From the NCBI RefSeq assembly GCF_011386835.1, contig NC_088800.1, positions 55,085,439-55,149,438 of the forward strand: 64,000 nucleotides of DNA. The letters are read 5' to 3'. Source of the DNA: Chrysemys picta bellii. Lineage: Eukaryota; Chordata; Testudines; Emydidae. Below are positions 1-9,983 of this stretch, piece after piece. The first letter of the stretch is position 1. Each line of letters starts with the position of its first letter. The notes beneath the pieces are model-generated. The model worked only from the letters and a program-made list of their open reading frames with translations, was not told where the DNA came from and searched no databases. The translations under genes and the position numbers were made by a program.

Positions 1-430
1 GATTTTGTCAGTTGTTTTTAGTAAATGTCACAGATAGGTCATGGGCAATAAACAAAAATTCATGGAACCCCACGATGTCTGTGATTTTTACTACAAATAA
101 TGGAGGGGTGGGGGAAGCAGGAGGGCTGACTGCTGGGGGGGGGGGGGGGGGGGGGACTGAAGCCCAAGCCCTGAGGCAGGGAGGGACTGACAGCTCCAGC
201 CCCTGCTGCAGCCATGGGGCCCTGCCACCTCCTGGGGGCTGACAGTTCCAGCCCACTGCCCTGGGGCGCACAGCTGAAGCTGAAGAAGTCACAGAGGTCT
301 CTTACAGTCATAGGATTTGTGACCTCAGTGACAAAATCATATAAGGATATGATTCTGTGAGCTTGGGGGTGGGGGTAGAACAGAAAAGGGAAGAGACTTT
401 ATTTTAGGATGTGTGTTTAGTACCCACCGC
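1..430. other. Left flank with a long poly-G tract
   Basis: I see no gene here. A run of 21 G lies at about 135-155, which is a likely assembly or sequencing weak point. In human the - strand gene NMRAL1 lies head to head with HMOX2, so its 5' end may lie just beyond the left edge; nothing in these bases encodes its N-terminus. Confidence 0.5.
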
Positions 431-1320
431 AGTGAGGCGCCAGCTCTGACAGGGAACTCTGGGCACTCATTAATGGTGACAATCAGGGCCAGCGTGTTGG
501 CTGGGGCAAGGGAGGACGTGCCATCCAGTAGCCGCAGTGCCAGAGACGATAAGTGGAACGCTCCGGATCCACGGGCTGAAGGCGGGGCCAAATGAGGGGC
601 GGGCCTCTGCAAAGAGGTAGGGACTGTTACGTCGGTCACACGTCACGTCAGCCTGTAAACTCGCCGCTGCCCCGCCTGCTCATGAATAATTAATTATCCT
701 GATGTTCCTTTGTCCCACCTTTTCCAACAGGCCGAGGCGGCTGCAGCGCTGAGAGGAGCTGCTGTGGGTGAGTGCGGGGGCGGGATTAGCCCAGCGGGGA
801 CGCGGGTTCGGGGGTGCCGCTGTGTCCCCCCAGGGCCCGCTCTGAGCGTCTCTCGGCTGAGTCGGCGCCGCGGGGTGAGGCTGGTGCCCTGCCCGCTGGT
901 ACCGGCCGCGCGGCCCCAGCCTTGGCGTGCGCTGCGGGCGGTGCAGGGTCCCTGACAGGTAGGGGTGCGGAGGCGCGGGCTGGCTTGACGCGGGGAGCAG
1001 TGTTCAGACCGCCCCGCCACGGAGCTGTGTCCGCGGGTCTCTAGGGCTCACTGCCCGGAGCCGCCTCTGGCTGGCGAGTGATCGAGGGCGGGCGTCCCTC
1101 GGAGCCCGGTTGGGACAGGCGGAGCCCCGGCGTGCTGGCTTCGCCGAGCTGTGCCCCGGCAACGGGCGTTCAGCCTGGAGCGCGCGACGTGACCCGCTGA
1201 GCGGCCTGGGTAACCGCCTCGGCTTGGAACCGCGTCTCCTCAGCCCGAGGGGGGTAGGTGGAGACCTTGACGGGCGGGACGAGACGTGCCCGTGTGAGCA
1301 CATCCCGCCAGTCTGTCCCG
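430..1320 (+). promoter_or_regulatory. HMOX2: CpG-rich island, probable HMOX2 promoter
   Basis: The stretch is visibly rich in G+C and CpG, unlike the AT-richer DNA on either side, and lies upstream of the HMOX2 coding exons in the same orientation. It holds a CRE-like TCACGTCA at 643-650 and a second ACGTC core near 629. A short non-coding exon (731-767) ending in a good GTGAGT donor sits inside. In mammals HMOX2 starts in a CpG island that may be shared with the divergent gene NMRAL1, so a bidirectional promoter is plausible. The promoter role is inferred from composition and position; no transcription start can be fixed. Confidence 0.6.
731..767 (+). other. HMOX2: Candidate 5' non-coding exon of HMOX2
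   Basis: The block ends at a strong donor (G|GTGAGT, GT at 768-769) inside the CpG island. It is also preceded by a pyrimidine-rich tract and CAG (728-730) that could act as an acceptor, so it is either an internal 5' UTR exon or the 3' part of a longer first exon beginning near 650-700. It has no start codon. Splicing from here to about 28,125 would give a first intron of about 27 kb. RNA evidence would be needed to fix the boundaries. Confidence 0.4.
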
Positions 1321-1626
1321 GGGGGTGTCACCGGGCACGTGCCTGGGGCTGAGCAGCACCGTCTACGTGGGCTGTAGCCCCTGTGTCCTCTTGTCATTGT
1401 CCCGGCTGGTGTGTCTCCTTTCTCCCAGGGCTAGGCGCAGCTTTTCCTGCCCGCTTCTTAATGGAAAGGGCGGTGCCATTTCTGGGAGTTTGAGGAAACG
1501 CTTCTCTGGCACTCATCTTTTGGGATGCTTCAGCGTCCATCTCCTGTCACACTGGTTGTCCAGTTGTTGGTCTCTGGGAGTGGACCGTTTTTCTCTTCCT
1601 CCTCTGGTTTTTGGTTACTGGCTCTC

Positions 1627-1832
1627 TATGGCCTTGGCTACGCTCGCGGCAGCGCTGTAAAGCGCGAGTGTAGTCGTGCTGCGAGCGAGTGTGCAGCGCT
1701 GCAGGCGCTGATTACACTGGCGCTTTACAGCGCTGCACTCGCTGCGCTGGGGGGGGGGGGGAGGAGTGTTTTTTCACACCCCTGAGCGCAGCAAGTGCAG
1801 CGCTGTGAATTGCCAGTGTAGCCAAGGCCATA
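1627..1832. mobile_element. MITE-like palindromic element
   Basis: The terminal inverted repeats begin TATGGCCTTGGCTAC at 1627 and end GTAGCCAAGGCCATA at 1832. Internal inverted copies of a GCGCTTTACAGCGCTGCACTCGC-like sequence surround a G tract. The size (about 206 bp), terminal repeats and absence of coding capacity fit a non-autonomous DNA transposon. The superfamily is not clear because the flanking duplication is ambiguous. Confidence 0.6.
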
Positions 1833-2661
1833 TATGATGAGTCTCCCTGAGTCACTGGCTGTCAAGCACTCCCTCCTTCTTATCATTATTGCTTAAATCA
1901 TTCCCATAAAACGCACAATAGGGCATACATAATCTGAAATTAAGAACAGAAAAGGTTTAATTTTACTTGTGTGACTAAAAGTCTGGGACTAGTCTCACTG
2001 TTGCATGTCTGGCTCTGGGTGCAGGAGGAGCTGATATACTCATCGCTGCTGCTTTGTGCAATAAAGTTTTGATGCCATTCAGTTTCCTGGGAACTAAAGA
2101 ATTGTCAAAGGTGAAGGGGGGGAAATCTGACTTTGACTTCAGTAAAATGAAATGTCTATTGTGTACACTTCTATGTGCCTGTCACATCTTAAGTTAAAAG
2201 TCCCAACACCCATCACTATGTCTACATGGGACCTCACAATTTAGCACTGAGTTAAATGGATTTTATTGAATATTAAGTTTGCATTACTAGGTGACATACA
2301 GGTTTTGGACTGCAAAACTGACAAGTTAGGGGAGGATGTTCATGGAGATTTTAAAAAAATGTAAATATGGAAAATACCAAGTCCTTGTACTGTCATTTCT
2401 CTTCATGTCCATGGGGAGTGAAGGAAGGTGATACTATTTTGCTCTCTTCCAGCTGAGCTCATTACAGCTTTGAAAGCAGGGCTGCATGTTTGTGGCTTTT
2501 CTCCTCCCAAACCTTCACTGGAGCACTTGTCCTGAGGTTCATGTCTGTTTGTTTTATAAAGTCAGGCTAAAATCTCTTCATGGTAACGGGGGAGTGAGCA
2601 TTGCTTGCTCTGAATGAGCAAACATTTGACAAGTATCATGTATGGAAGAGATGGTACACTT
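1833..2661. other. Intronic DNA without recognised features
   Basis: AT-rich sequence in the putative HMOX2 intron 1. I see no coding exon, no repeat family that I recognise and no RNA gene. Confidence 0.4.
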
Positions 2662-3069
2662 TTATAGAAGCACAGAATTGTAGGACTGGAAGGAGACACA
2701 AGAGGTCATCTAGTCCTGTCCCCTGCACTCATAGCAGGATTAAGTATTATCTAGACCATCCTTGACAGGTGTTTGTCTAACCTGCTCTTAAAAATCTCCA
2801 AGGATGGAGATTTCACAGCCTCCCTAGGTAATTTAATTCAGTGTTCAGGAAAAACTTATCAGAGTGGTTAATGTCCAACCTAAACTGGCCTTACTGCGTT
2901 TAAGCCCAAGGCTTCTTGTCCTATCCTCAGAGGTTAAGGAGAACAATATTTCTCCCTCCTTCTTGTAGCAACCTTTTATGTACTTGAAAACTGTGATCAT
3001 GTCCCTCCATAGTCTTCTCCTCTCCAGACTAAACAAACCCAATTTTTTCAATCTCCCCTCATAGGTCAT

Positions 3070-3818
3070 TGTAGCAGAGTGCAGCAGGGCCCCCTTGACT
3101 TCTGCCACTGCTAGGTTCACAAAGTCACACTGAGACCCTTGGTTTAGTAGCCACTGATGCACTTTGTTCTCAGGCTTGTTCCCACCACTGTTTCACCATG
3201 TCCAAGTTTTGTCCGGTTTGAATAAGGACTGGGAATGGCTGAGCCATTACAAACATTGAATCTATCTCCCCTTGTAAGTATGCTCACACTTCTTATCAAA
3301 CTGTCTGTACTGGGCTATCTTGATTATCACTTCAAAAGTTTTTTTTCTCTTAATTAATTGGCCTCTCAGAGTTGGTAAGACAACTCCCACCTGTTCATGC
3401 TCTCTGTATGTGTGTATCTATATCTCCTCAATATATGTTCCATTCTATATGCATCCAAAGAAGTGGGCTGTAGTCCACGAAAGCTTATGCTCTAATAAAT
3501 TTGTTAGTCTCTAAGGTGCCACAAGTACTCCTGTTCTTCTTTTTGCGGATACAGACTAACACGGCTGCTACTCTGAAACATGTCCAAGTAGCCTTTCACC
3601 ATCTTCAGGAGGGAGCGCTACCGTCCATTCCCTGCCTTTCCTGCTCTCCCCTGGCTTCCTTCCCTGAAGGCTTTTATGCAGCCCCAGGCTAATTAGGTAG
3701 CAGCTGTCTCCCTAGTTAGGGTCAGGTTATCTCCAGCCTGCTCTAATTTGTTTCCCTAACAAGGAGCAGGTGTGACAGAGGGCTGGATCTGCAACCCTTT
3801 GCCCAGCACCCTGTCACA
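3070..3818 (-). mobile_element. Solo LTR inserted in CR1, with nested repeat
   Basis: The element starts TGTAGCAG, ends CCTGTCACA and is flanked by the 5-bp direct repeat GTCAT (3065-3069 and 3819-3823). Removing it and one duplication copy restores the CR1 sequence seen intact at 7086-7100. TG...CA ends with a 5-bp duplication fit an endogenous-retrovirus-type solo LTR. No internal gag or pol sequence is present. A separate interspersed repeat lies inside at about 3236-3583. Orientation of the LTR itself is uncertain. Confidence 0.7.
3236..3583 (-). repeat. Interspersed repeat, 'GTGTTAGTCTG' family, long form
   Basis: On the - strand it begins GTTTCAGAGTAGCAGCCGTG and contains the family core (TGTGGCACCTTAGAGACTAAC, then AGCATAAGCTTTCGTGG). 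It is the longest of at least six related copies in the window. It lies inside the solo LTR, so it either inserted there later or was part of that LTR lineage. I do not know its mobilisation class. Confidence 0.6.
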
Positions 3819-4600
3819 GTCATGTTTTCTAGACATTCAATCTTTTTTTTTATTTTTGTTGTTGTTGTTGCTCTTCTGCTTTCTCCAATTTCTCCACATC
3901 TTTCTTGATATGTGGTGCCTGGAATTGGACACAGTGCTCCAGCTGAGGCCTAATCAGCACAGAGTAGAGCGTAAGAATTACTTCACGTGTCTTGCTTACA
4001 ACACTCCTAATACATCCCAGAATGTTTGTTTGCTTTTTTGTGTGTGTGTGTGCAACAGTGTTACACTGTTCACTCCTATTTAGCTTGTGATCCACTATGA
4101 TCCCCAGATCCCTTTCTGCAGTACTCCTTACTGGGCAGTTGTTTCCCATTTTGTATGTATACAATCGATTGTTCCTTCCTAAGTGGAGTACTTTGCATTT
4201 GTCCTTTATTGAATTTCATCCCATTTCTCCAGTTTGTCCAGATCACTTTGAATTTTAATCCAGTCTGCCAAAGCACTTGCAACCTCTCCCAGCTTGGTAT
4301 TGTCCACAAACTTTATAAATGTACTCTCTATGCCATTATCTAAATCATTGATGAAGATATTGAACAGAACCGGACCCAGAACTGATCCCTGTGGGACCCC
4401 CATTTAATATGCCCTTCCAGCTTGACACTGAACCATTGATAACTACTCCCTGGGCATGGTTTTCCAACCAATTATGCACCCACCTTTATAGTAGCTTCAT
4501 CTAGGTTGTATTTCCCTAGTTTGTTTATGAGAAGGTCATGTGAGACTGTATCCAGAGCCATATTAAAATTGATATACCACATCTACCGCTTCCCATGGGA

Positions 4601-5399
4601 TCTTACCTACAACAGTTTCTTGAAATCCATTATCTTCATTGTGCTGTTTTTCCACCCCTTACCATTCCCTAGAATCATGAACTCTCCATTTCTAAGCTGT
4701 CTTCCACTTTCAAATTCTCAACCAGTTTTTCCCTATTTGTCAAAATCATATCTAGGACAGCCTCTCCCCTAGTAGCTTTCTCCATCTTCTGAAATAAAAA
4801 ATTGTCTCCAGTACATTTCAAGAACTTGACATCCCATATCACCACCAGGTCCAGGACTTTGAATGATTTTTAGTTGTTGTATTTAAAAAAAAAGGCTTAT
4901 CCACCTCTTCTTTCTGGTTAGGTGAAATGTAGTAGACCCCTACCATATCACCCTGGTTTTTTTTTTTTTTAAGCCCTTTATCCTTATCCAGAAACTTTCA
5001 ACAAGTCTGTCTCCTATTCCCATCTCAACCTCAGTCCAAGTGTATACATTTTTAATATATAAGGCAGCACCTACTCCCTTTTTTCCTTACCTGTCCTTCC
5101 CAAGCAAGCTGTAGCCTTCTATACCAATATTCCAGTCATGCGTATTACCTATGATGCCAAGTATGTCATAGTTGTGTTTATTAAATAGCATTTCAAGTTC
5201 TTCCTGCTTATTCTCCATACTTCTTGTATTAGTGTACAGACATCTAAGATACTGATTTGATTTTCCCCCTCATGTTCTCTTCTCTCCCTTATCCCTGCTA
5301 TAACAGCCCGTGCTTCCCCAGATTCTGACCCTTCTCTAAGTTCTCTGTTTTTGACTTACCTGTGGGCTTTTGTCATCTGCCCCTGTTGAATCTAGTTTA
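4601..5399 (-). repeat. Probable retroelement-derived sequence, unclassified
   Basis: This stretch lies between the CR1 reverse-transcriptase remnant and a CR1 ORF1 remnant, both on the - strand. It has no usable open frame. A linker belonging to a rearranged CR1 is possible, but the endonuclease and N-terminal RT that should lie here are not recognisable, so it may be a different element. Confidence 0.3.
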
Positions 5400-6540
5400 A
5401 AGCCCTCCTCGCTAGGTTAACCAGTCTGTATCCTTCCCCTTCCTCGATAGGTGGACCTCACCTCTGCTTAGTAGTCCTTTCCAGAACAGCATCCCATGGT
5501 CCAAGAAGCTGAAGTCCTCCTGGCAACACCATGCTCGCAGCCAGGCATTCATGGGCAGCAGATAGAGGCTAGCCCCCGGCTCTGTCCCTTTCATGCCCTC
5601 CCCTCCACCCCATGTCTAGAGGAGCTCTGGCTCAGCTGTAGCCTTAGCACACCCACCTCCCCAGCCTGCCCGGAGAAGTCCCGGGCTAGCTGGAGTTGCT
5701 GCAGCTGTGCCTCCCTTCCGCAGAGTCAGACCCTAAGCTGCCCTGTGGGAAAATTCAGAAGCTCTTCTCTTCTCTCTTCTGGAAGAAGAACCTGAGTTTT
5801 TGATATGTCCCATGCAGGTTCCGGGGCAGCTGAGAAGGCAGTATGTGTTACTGATGAATCCAGGAAGCGAAGTATAGCATTTACCATCTCCTCAGCCACC
5901 CCGGAACCTACATGAGGTATAATAAAAAACAAAAATTCCCCCTGTCAAACCTGCAACCAGGGTCCGGTAGCAGAGCCTCCCCTGGCCTATTTTATATCTG
6001 CTGCCCATGCACACATTAATCTCCAGGATGCATTGACTGGAAGGATCGAAGAGAACACCACCTGTGCCCCGCAACTCCTTCATCTGTACTCTCAGAGCCC
6101 TGTAGTCACTTCTGATCTTCTCAGGATCATACCTTGCAGTATCATTAGTGCCCACATGGATGAGTAGCATGGGGTAATAGTCAGATCCTCGATAGTCCCT
6201 CCACCATGTCTCAGATACAGGTCCCTGGCAGGCAGCATACCTCCTGGGATACCATGTCAGGCTGATAGATGGGTGCCTCTATCCCCTCAGAAGAGTCGCC
6301 AACCACATGACACTGTTTCCTCCTGGAAGTGGTGGCTGTGATCCTCCCAGCCTTGAGAGTAAATGGCTTCTCCACCTTTGGGGGTGATTCCTCATTGCTT
6401 GTTGCCAGGGCAGCATAACAGTTCTTCATCACTGTGGTGAGTGGGTTGGGAGTATGGGTGAAGCACTGCCTGCTGCCAGAAGTAACCAGCAGCCAGTGTC
6501 CTCCCTGTGACAGAGCCATATCCTCCCCGCACAGTGGCAT
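5400..6540 (-). pseudogene. CR1 ORF1 fragment with SGNH esterase domain
   Basis: Read on the - strand this contains a GDS-type block (HVVGDSSEG near 6300), then EVCCLPGTCI, then LLIHVGTNDTAR near 6130-6170, then DHGMLFWKGLLSR and VHLSRKGKD near 5420-5490. GDS, GTND and a late D/G-x-x-H block in this order are the hallmarks of the SGNH hydrolase (esterase) domain of CR1-family ORF1 proteins. The segments are in different frames and the late block reads GEVH rather than the usual DGIH, so the copy is inactive. It is a LINE relic, not a host lipase gene. Confidence 0.65.
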
Positions 6541-8105
6541 AGATTCATAGATTCTAGGACTGGAAGGGACCTTGAGAGGTCATCGAGTCCAGTCCCCTGC
6601 CTGCATGGCAGGACCAAATACTGTCTAGAAGACCATCCCTGATAGTATCAGAGGGGTAGCCGTGTTAGTCTGAATCTGTAAAAAGCAACAGAGGGTCCTG
6701 TGGCACCTTTGAGACTAACAGAAGTACTGGGAGCATAAGCTTTTGTGGGTAAGAACCTCACTTCTTCAGATGCATCCCTGATAGACATTTATCTAACCTA
6801 CTCTTAAATATCTCCAGAGATGGAGATTCCACAACCTCCCTAGGCAATTTATTCCAGTGTTTAACCACCCTGACAGTTAGGAACTATTTCCTAATGTCCA
6901 ACCTTAACCTCCCTTGCTGCAGTTTAAGCCCATTGCTTCTTGTTCTATCCTTAGAGGCTAAGGTGAACAAGTTTTCTCCCTCCTCCTTATGACACCCTTT
7001 TAGATACCTGAAAACTGCTATCATGTCCCCTCTCAGTCTTCTCTTTTCCAAACTAAACAAACCCAATTCTTTCAGCCTTCCTTCATAGGTCATGTTCTCT
7101 AGACCTTTAATCATTCTTGTTGCCCTTCTCTGGACCCTCTCCAATTTCTCCACATATTTCTTGAAATGCGGTGCCCAGAACTGGACGCAATACTCCAGCC
7201 GAGGCCTAACCAGAGCAGAGTAGAGCGGAAGAATGACTTCTTGTGTCTTGCTCACAACACACCTGTTAATACATCCCAGAATCATGTTTGCTCTTTTTGC
7301 AACAGCATCACACTGTTGACTCATATTTAGCTTGTGGTCCACTATAACCCCTAGACCCCTTTCTGCTGTACTCCTTCCTAGACAGTCTCTTCCCATTCTG
7401 TATGTGTGACACTGATTTTTTTTTTCTCCTAAGTGGAGCACTTTGCATTTGTCTTTGTTAAACTTCATCCTGTTTAACTCAGACCATTTCTCCAATTTGT
7501 CCAGATCATTTTGAATTATGACCCTGTCCTCCAAAGCAGTTGCAATCCCTCCCAGTTTGGTATCATCTGCAAACTTAATAAGCGTACTTTCTATGCCCAT
7601 ATCTAAGTCGTCAATGAAGATATTGAACAGAGGCGGTCCCAAAACAGACCCCTGCGGAACCCCACTCGTTATGCCTTTCCAGCAGGATTGGGAACCATTA
7701 ATAACAACTCTCTGAGTACGGTTATCCAGCCAGTTATGCACCCACCTTATAGTAGCCCCATCTAAAGTGTATTTGCTTAGTTTATCGATAAGAATATCAT
7801 GTGAGACCGTATCAAATGCCTCACCTAAAGTCTAGGTATACCACATCCACAGCTTCTCCCTTATCCACAAGACTCGTTATCCTATCTAAGAAAGCTATCA
7901 GATTGGTTTGACATGATTTGTTCTTTACAAATCCATGCTGGCTGTTCCCTGTCACCTTACCACCTTCCAAGTGTTTGCAGATGATTTCCTTAATTTCTTG
8001 CTCCATTATCTTCCCTGGCACAGACGTTAAACTAACTGGTCTGTAGTTTCCTGGGTTGTTTTTATTTCCCTTTTTATAGATGGGCACTATATTATGACTC
8101 CAGTG
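6541..8105 (-). mobile_element. CR1 LINE, 5'-truncated (RT and 3' UTR)
   Basis: The 3' tail at 6541 has the ATAGATTCATAGATTCTAGGA form typical of CR1. Going up the - strand there is a 285-residue open frame (6884-7741) with GVPQGSVLGPPLFNIFIDDL and FADDTKLGG, the intact catalytic Asp pair of the reverse transcriptase. A second frame (7821-8087) carries NYRPVSLTSVPGKIMEQ. A frame break at about 7742-7820 separates them. The 5' end near 8105 lacks endonuclease and ORF1, as is usual for 5'-truncated LINE insertions. A 127-bp repeat interrupts the 3' UTR at 6646-6772. Confidence 0.9.
6646..6772 (+). repeat. Interspersed 'GTGTTAGTCTG' repeat with 12-bp duplication
   Basis: The insert begins TATCAGAGGGGTAGCCGTG and ends near CTTCAGATG. 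It lies in the CR1 3' UTR and is flanked by CATCCCTGATAG at 6634-6645 and again at 6773-6784. A duplication of this length points to insertion by target-primed reverse transcription rather than by a cut-and-paste transposase. Confidence 0.75.
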
Positions 8106-8519
8106 GACTTCTTTGCACCATTTCAGCTTTGACTTTTAGCATTGCCTTGTGTGCACTGAAGGCTCTAAGTGCTACTGTAACTTCAGATTTGTCTCTTAGA
8201 ACAGGAACGTCCAAACTTTGTTATGTAAGAGGCCCATTAACATTTTGTCAGGACTCCTTATTTCAGACCTGGAGCTGACTGCAGCTGCCCTCATTATTAT
8301 TATTATTATTATTTATTTATTATTTATTTTATTATTATTATTTTTAATCTGAAGGCCCAATCTGGATGGTATATCAAAGACCTGGACAAGATTGGTGATG
8401 GTGCATTAAAATGGCTTGAATGTTCCTCTACATGGAGTTGTGGTGGACTCCATTATTTATAATTTGTATTACCACAACATCTAAGAGCCCTAGTCATGGA
8501 CAAGAACCCCATTGTGATA
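8106..8519. repeat. Intronic DNA with ATT microsatellite
   Basis: The notable item is an (ATT)n-like AT-rich simple repeat at about 8293-8345. Nothing else was recognised. Confidence 0.6.
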
Positions 8520-8931
8520 CAGTGGCTCTCAACCTTTCCAGACTATTGTACCCCCTTTCAGAAGTCTGATTTGTCTTGTGTACACCCAAGTTTCACCTCA
8601 CTTTAAAAACTACTTGCTCACAAAATCAGACATAAAACTACAGAAGTGTCACAGCACATTTGCTGAAAAATTGCTTACTTTCTCATTTTATAATTGTATA
8701 GTAAAATGAGAAAGTAAGTCCATTGGAATATAAATATTGTAATTACATTTCAGTGCATAGTATATAAAGCAGTGTAAAGTCATAGTCTGAATGAAATTTT
8801 AGTTTGTACTGACTTCACTAATGCTTTTTATGTAGCCAGTTGTAAAACTAAGCAAATAACTAGATTAGTTGATGTACCCCCTGGAAGACCTCTGCATACC
8901 CCCAGGGTACATCTGGTTGAGAGCATTGCTG
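8520..8931. mobile_element. Non-autonomous hAT-like element
   Basis: The left end CAGTGGCTCTCAACC (8520) and the right end GGTTGAGAGCATTGCTG (8931) are inverted repeats of the CAGTGGTTCTCAACC type found in many vertebrate hAT elements. There is no coding sequence. I could not find a convincing 8-bp duplication, so this copy is older or altered at one end. Confidence 0.6.
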
Positions 8932-9594
8932 TACAGTCTCTGCCATATCCAGGGTCTTCCTCCTTGGGGTCATTTCTTCTCTAAAGCAAATCATTTAAAT
9001 AAAAAAAAAGTATGGGCTTAAGTCATCAATAAGTGGACAGATCCCTTCTGTTGCCTTGACATCCGTACTAGATAGCACCTGCTTTAAGTTCTAAGCGCCT
9101 GGCTGAGGTTTGCAGGTGGCTGAAGCTAATTCTTGGAAAGACTGAGGTGAAGCTAATAGATAGAAGAAAATATTTTTGAAGAACTCTCCACTTCTATAAC
9201 ATCACCTTCTTTTGAGGGTGTTTACCCTCTGATTGTTAATCTACAGCTGACAAGAACTCCACCCACTTCTGTTGGAATCAACTCAGTCACACCTCCAGGT
9301 CTGATATCCTACAGAAAATTGACAATTTCATACCTAAACATTGCAATCTTAAAAAAAACCCATGAAGACTTGACACAGGATATAACAATGAGGTTTCTCA
9401 ATGATGCAAGCAGCTAAGAGCATGAAAATCCTTGCTGTTTTCTGCATTTGCTTCCCGTTAACTTAGATTTGACTCAGCATTTTTCAGTTCTCATCTTAAG
9501 TCCTCCAGGAAATTGACCCATATCAATACAGGGACCACTTACTGCTGCAAAATCAGGCACTCCCATGATCGCCAAGTTGCTCTGGAACTGTCAA
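8932..9594. other. Intronic DNA without recognised features
   Basis: AT-rich intron sequence that ends at the left boundary of the DIRS element. No exon or repeat family recognised. Confidence 0.4.
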
Positions 9595-9609
9595 TTCTTC
9601 TTCGAGTGC

Positions 9610-9777
9610 TTGCTCATATCCATTCCATTAGGTGTGTGCGCGCCGCGTGCACGATCGTCGGAAGATTTTTACCCTAGCAACACCGGCGGGTCGGCTGTGG
9701 AGCCCCCTAGAGTGGCGCCTTCATGGCGCTGAATATATACCCCAGCCGACCCGGCGCCCCCTCAGTTCCTTCTTACC
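9610..9777 (+). repeat. DIRS left inverted terminal repeat
   Basis: It reads from TTGCTCATATCCATTCC to CTCAGTTCCTTCTT and is the reverse complement of the right terminal repeat with no difference that I could find by eye. It includes a TATATA motif near 9735 that may belong to the element promoter. Open frames across it are by-products of its composition. Confidence 0.9.
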
Positions 9778-9983
9778 GCCCCTGACGGTCGTTGGAACTG
9801 TGGAGCGCTGCTTAGCTGTTCTCCACTTTCCCTAGCTTTTCTTGTTGTATCATAGTTGTAGTTATAGTTATAGTCTTAGAGTTTGTTGTAAGTTAGTTAA
9901 GTAGTTGTAAAGTTGTTCTAAATAGTCCAGGGGGTTAAGGGGGTCGTCTCCCCCCTTTCTCCCCCGGCCGCGGGGCCGGGCTC

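Larger units (their letters stand above)
2662..4600 (-). mobile_element. CR1 LINE, 5'-truncated, split by a solo LTR
   Basis: On the - strand this is the 3' part of a CR1 non-LTR retrotransposon. The 3' tail lies near 2662, the 3' UTR and end of the reverse transcriptase run to 3069, and the element resumes at 3824 after a 749-bp insertion. Recognisable blocks include [20 protein letters not shown] and, where FADDTKLG would be expected, FVDNTKLG, so the catalytic Asp pair is damaged. Frames are broken and it is a dead copy. The interrupted site matches the uninterrupted CR1 copy at 7081-7100, which confirms that the two halves belong together. The 5' end near 4600 is approximate. Confidence 0.85.

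Noticed and set aside
5412..6170. Host lipase or esterase gene from GTND/GDS motifs
   Set aside because: Sequence around the motifs matches CR1 ORF1, frames are broken, and LINE remnants adjoin on both sides.
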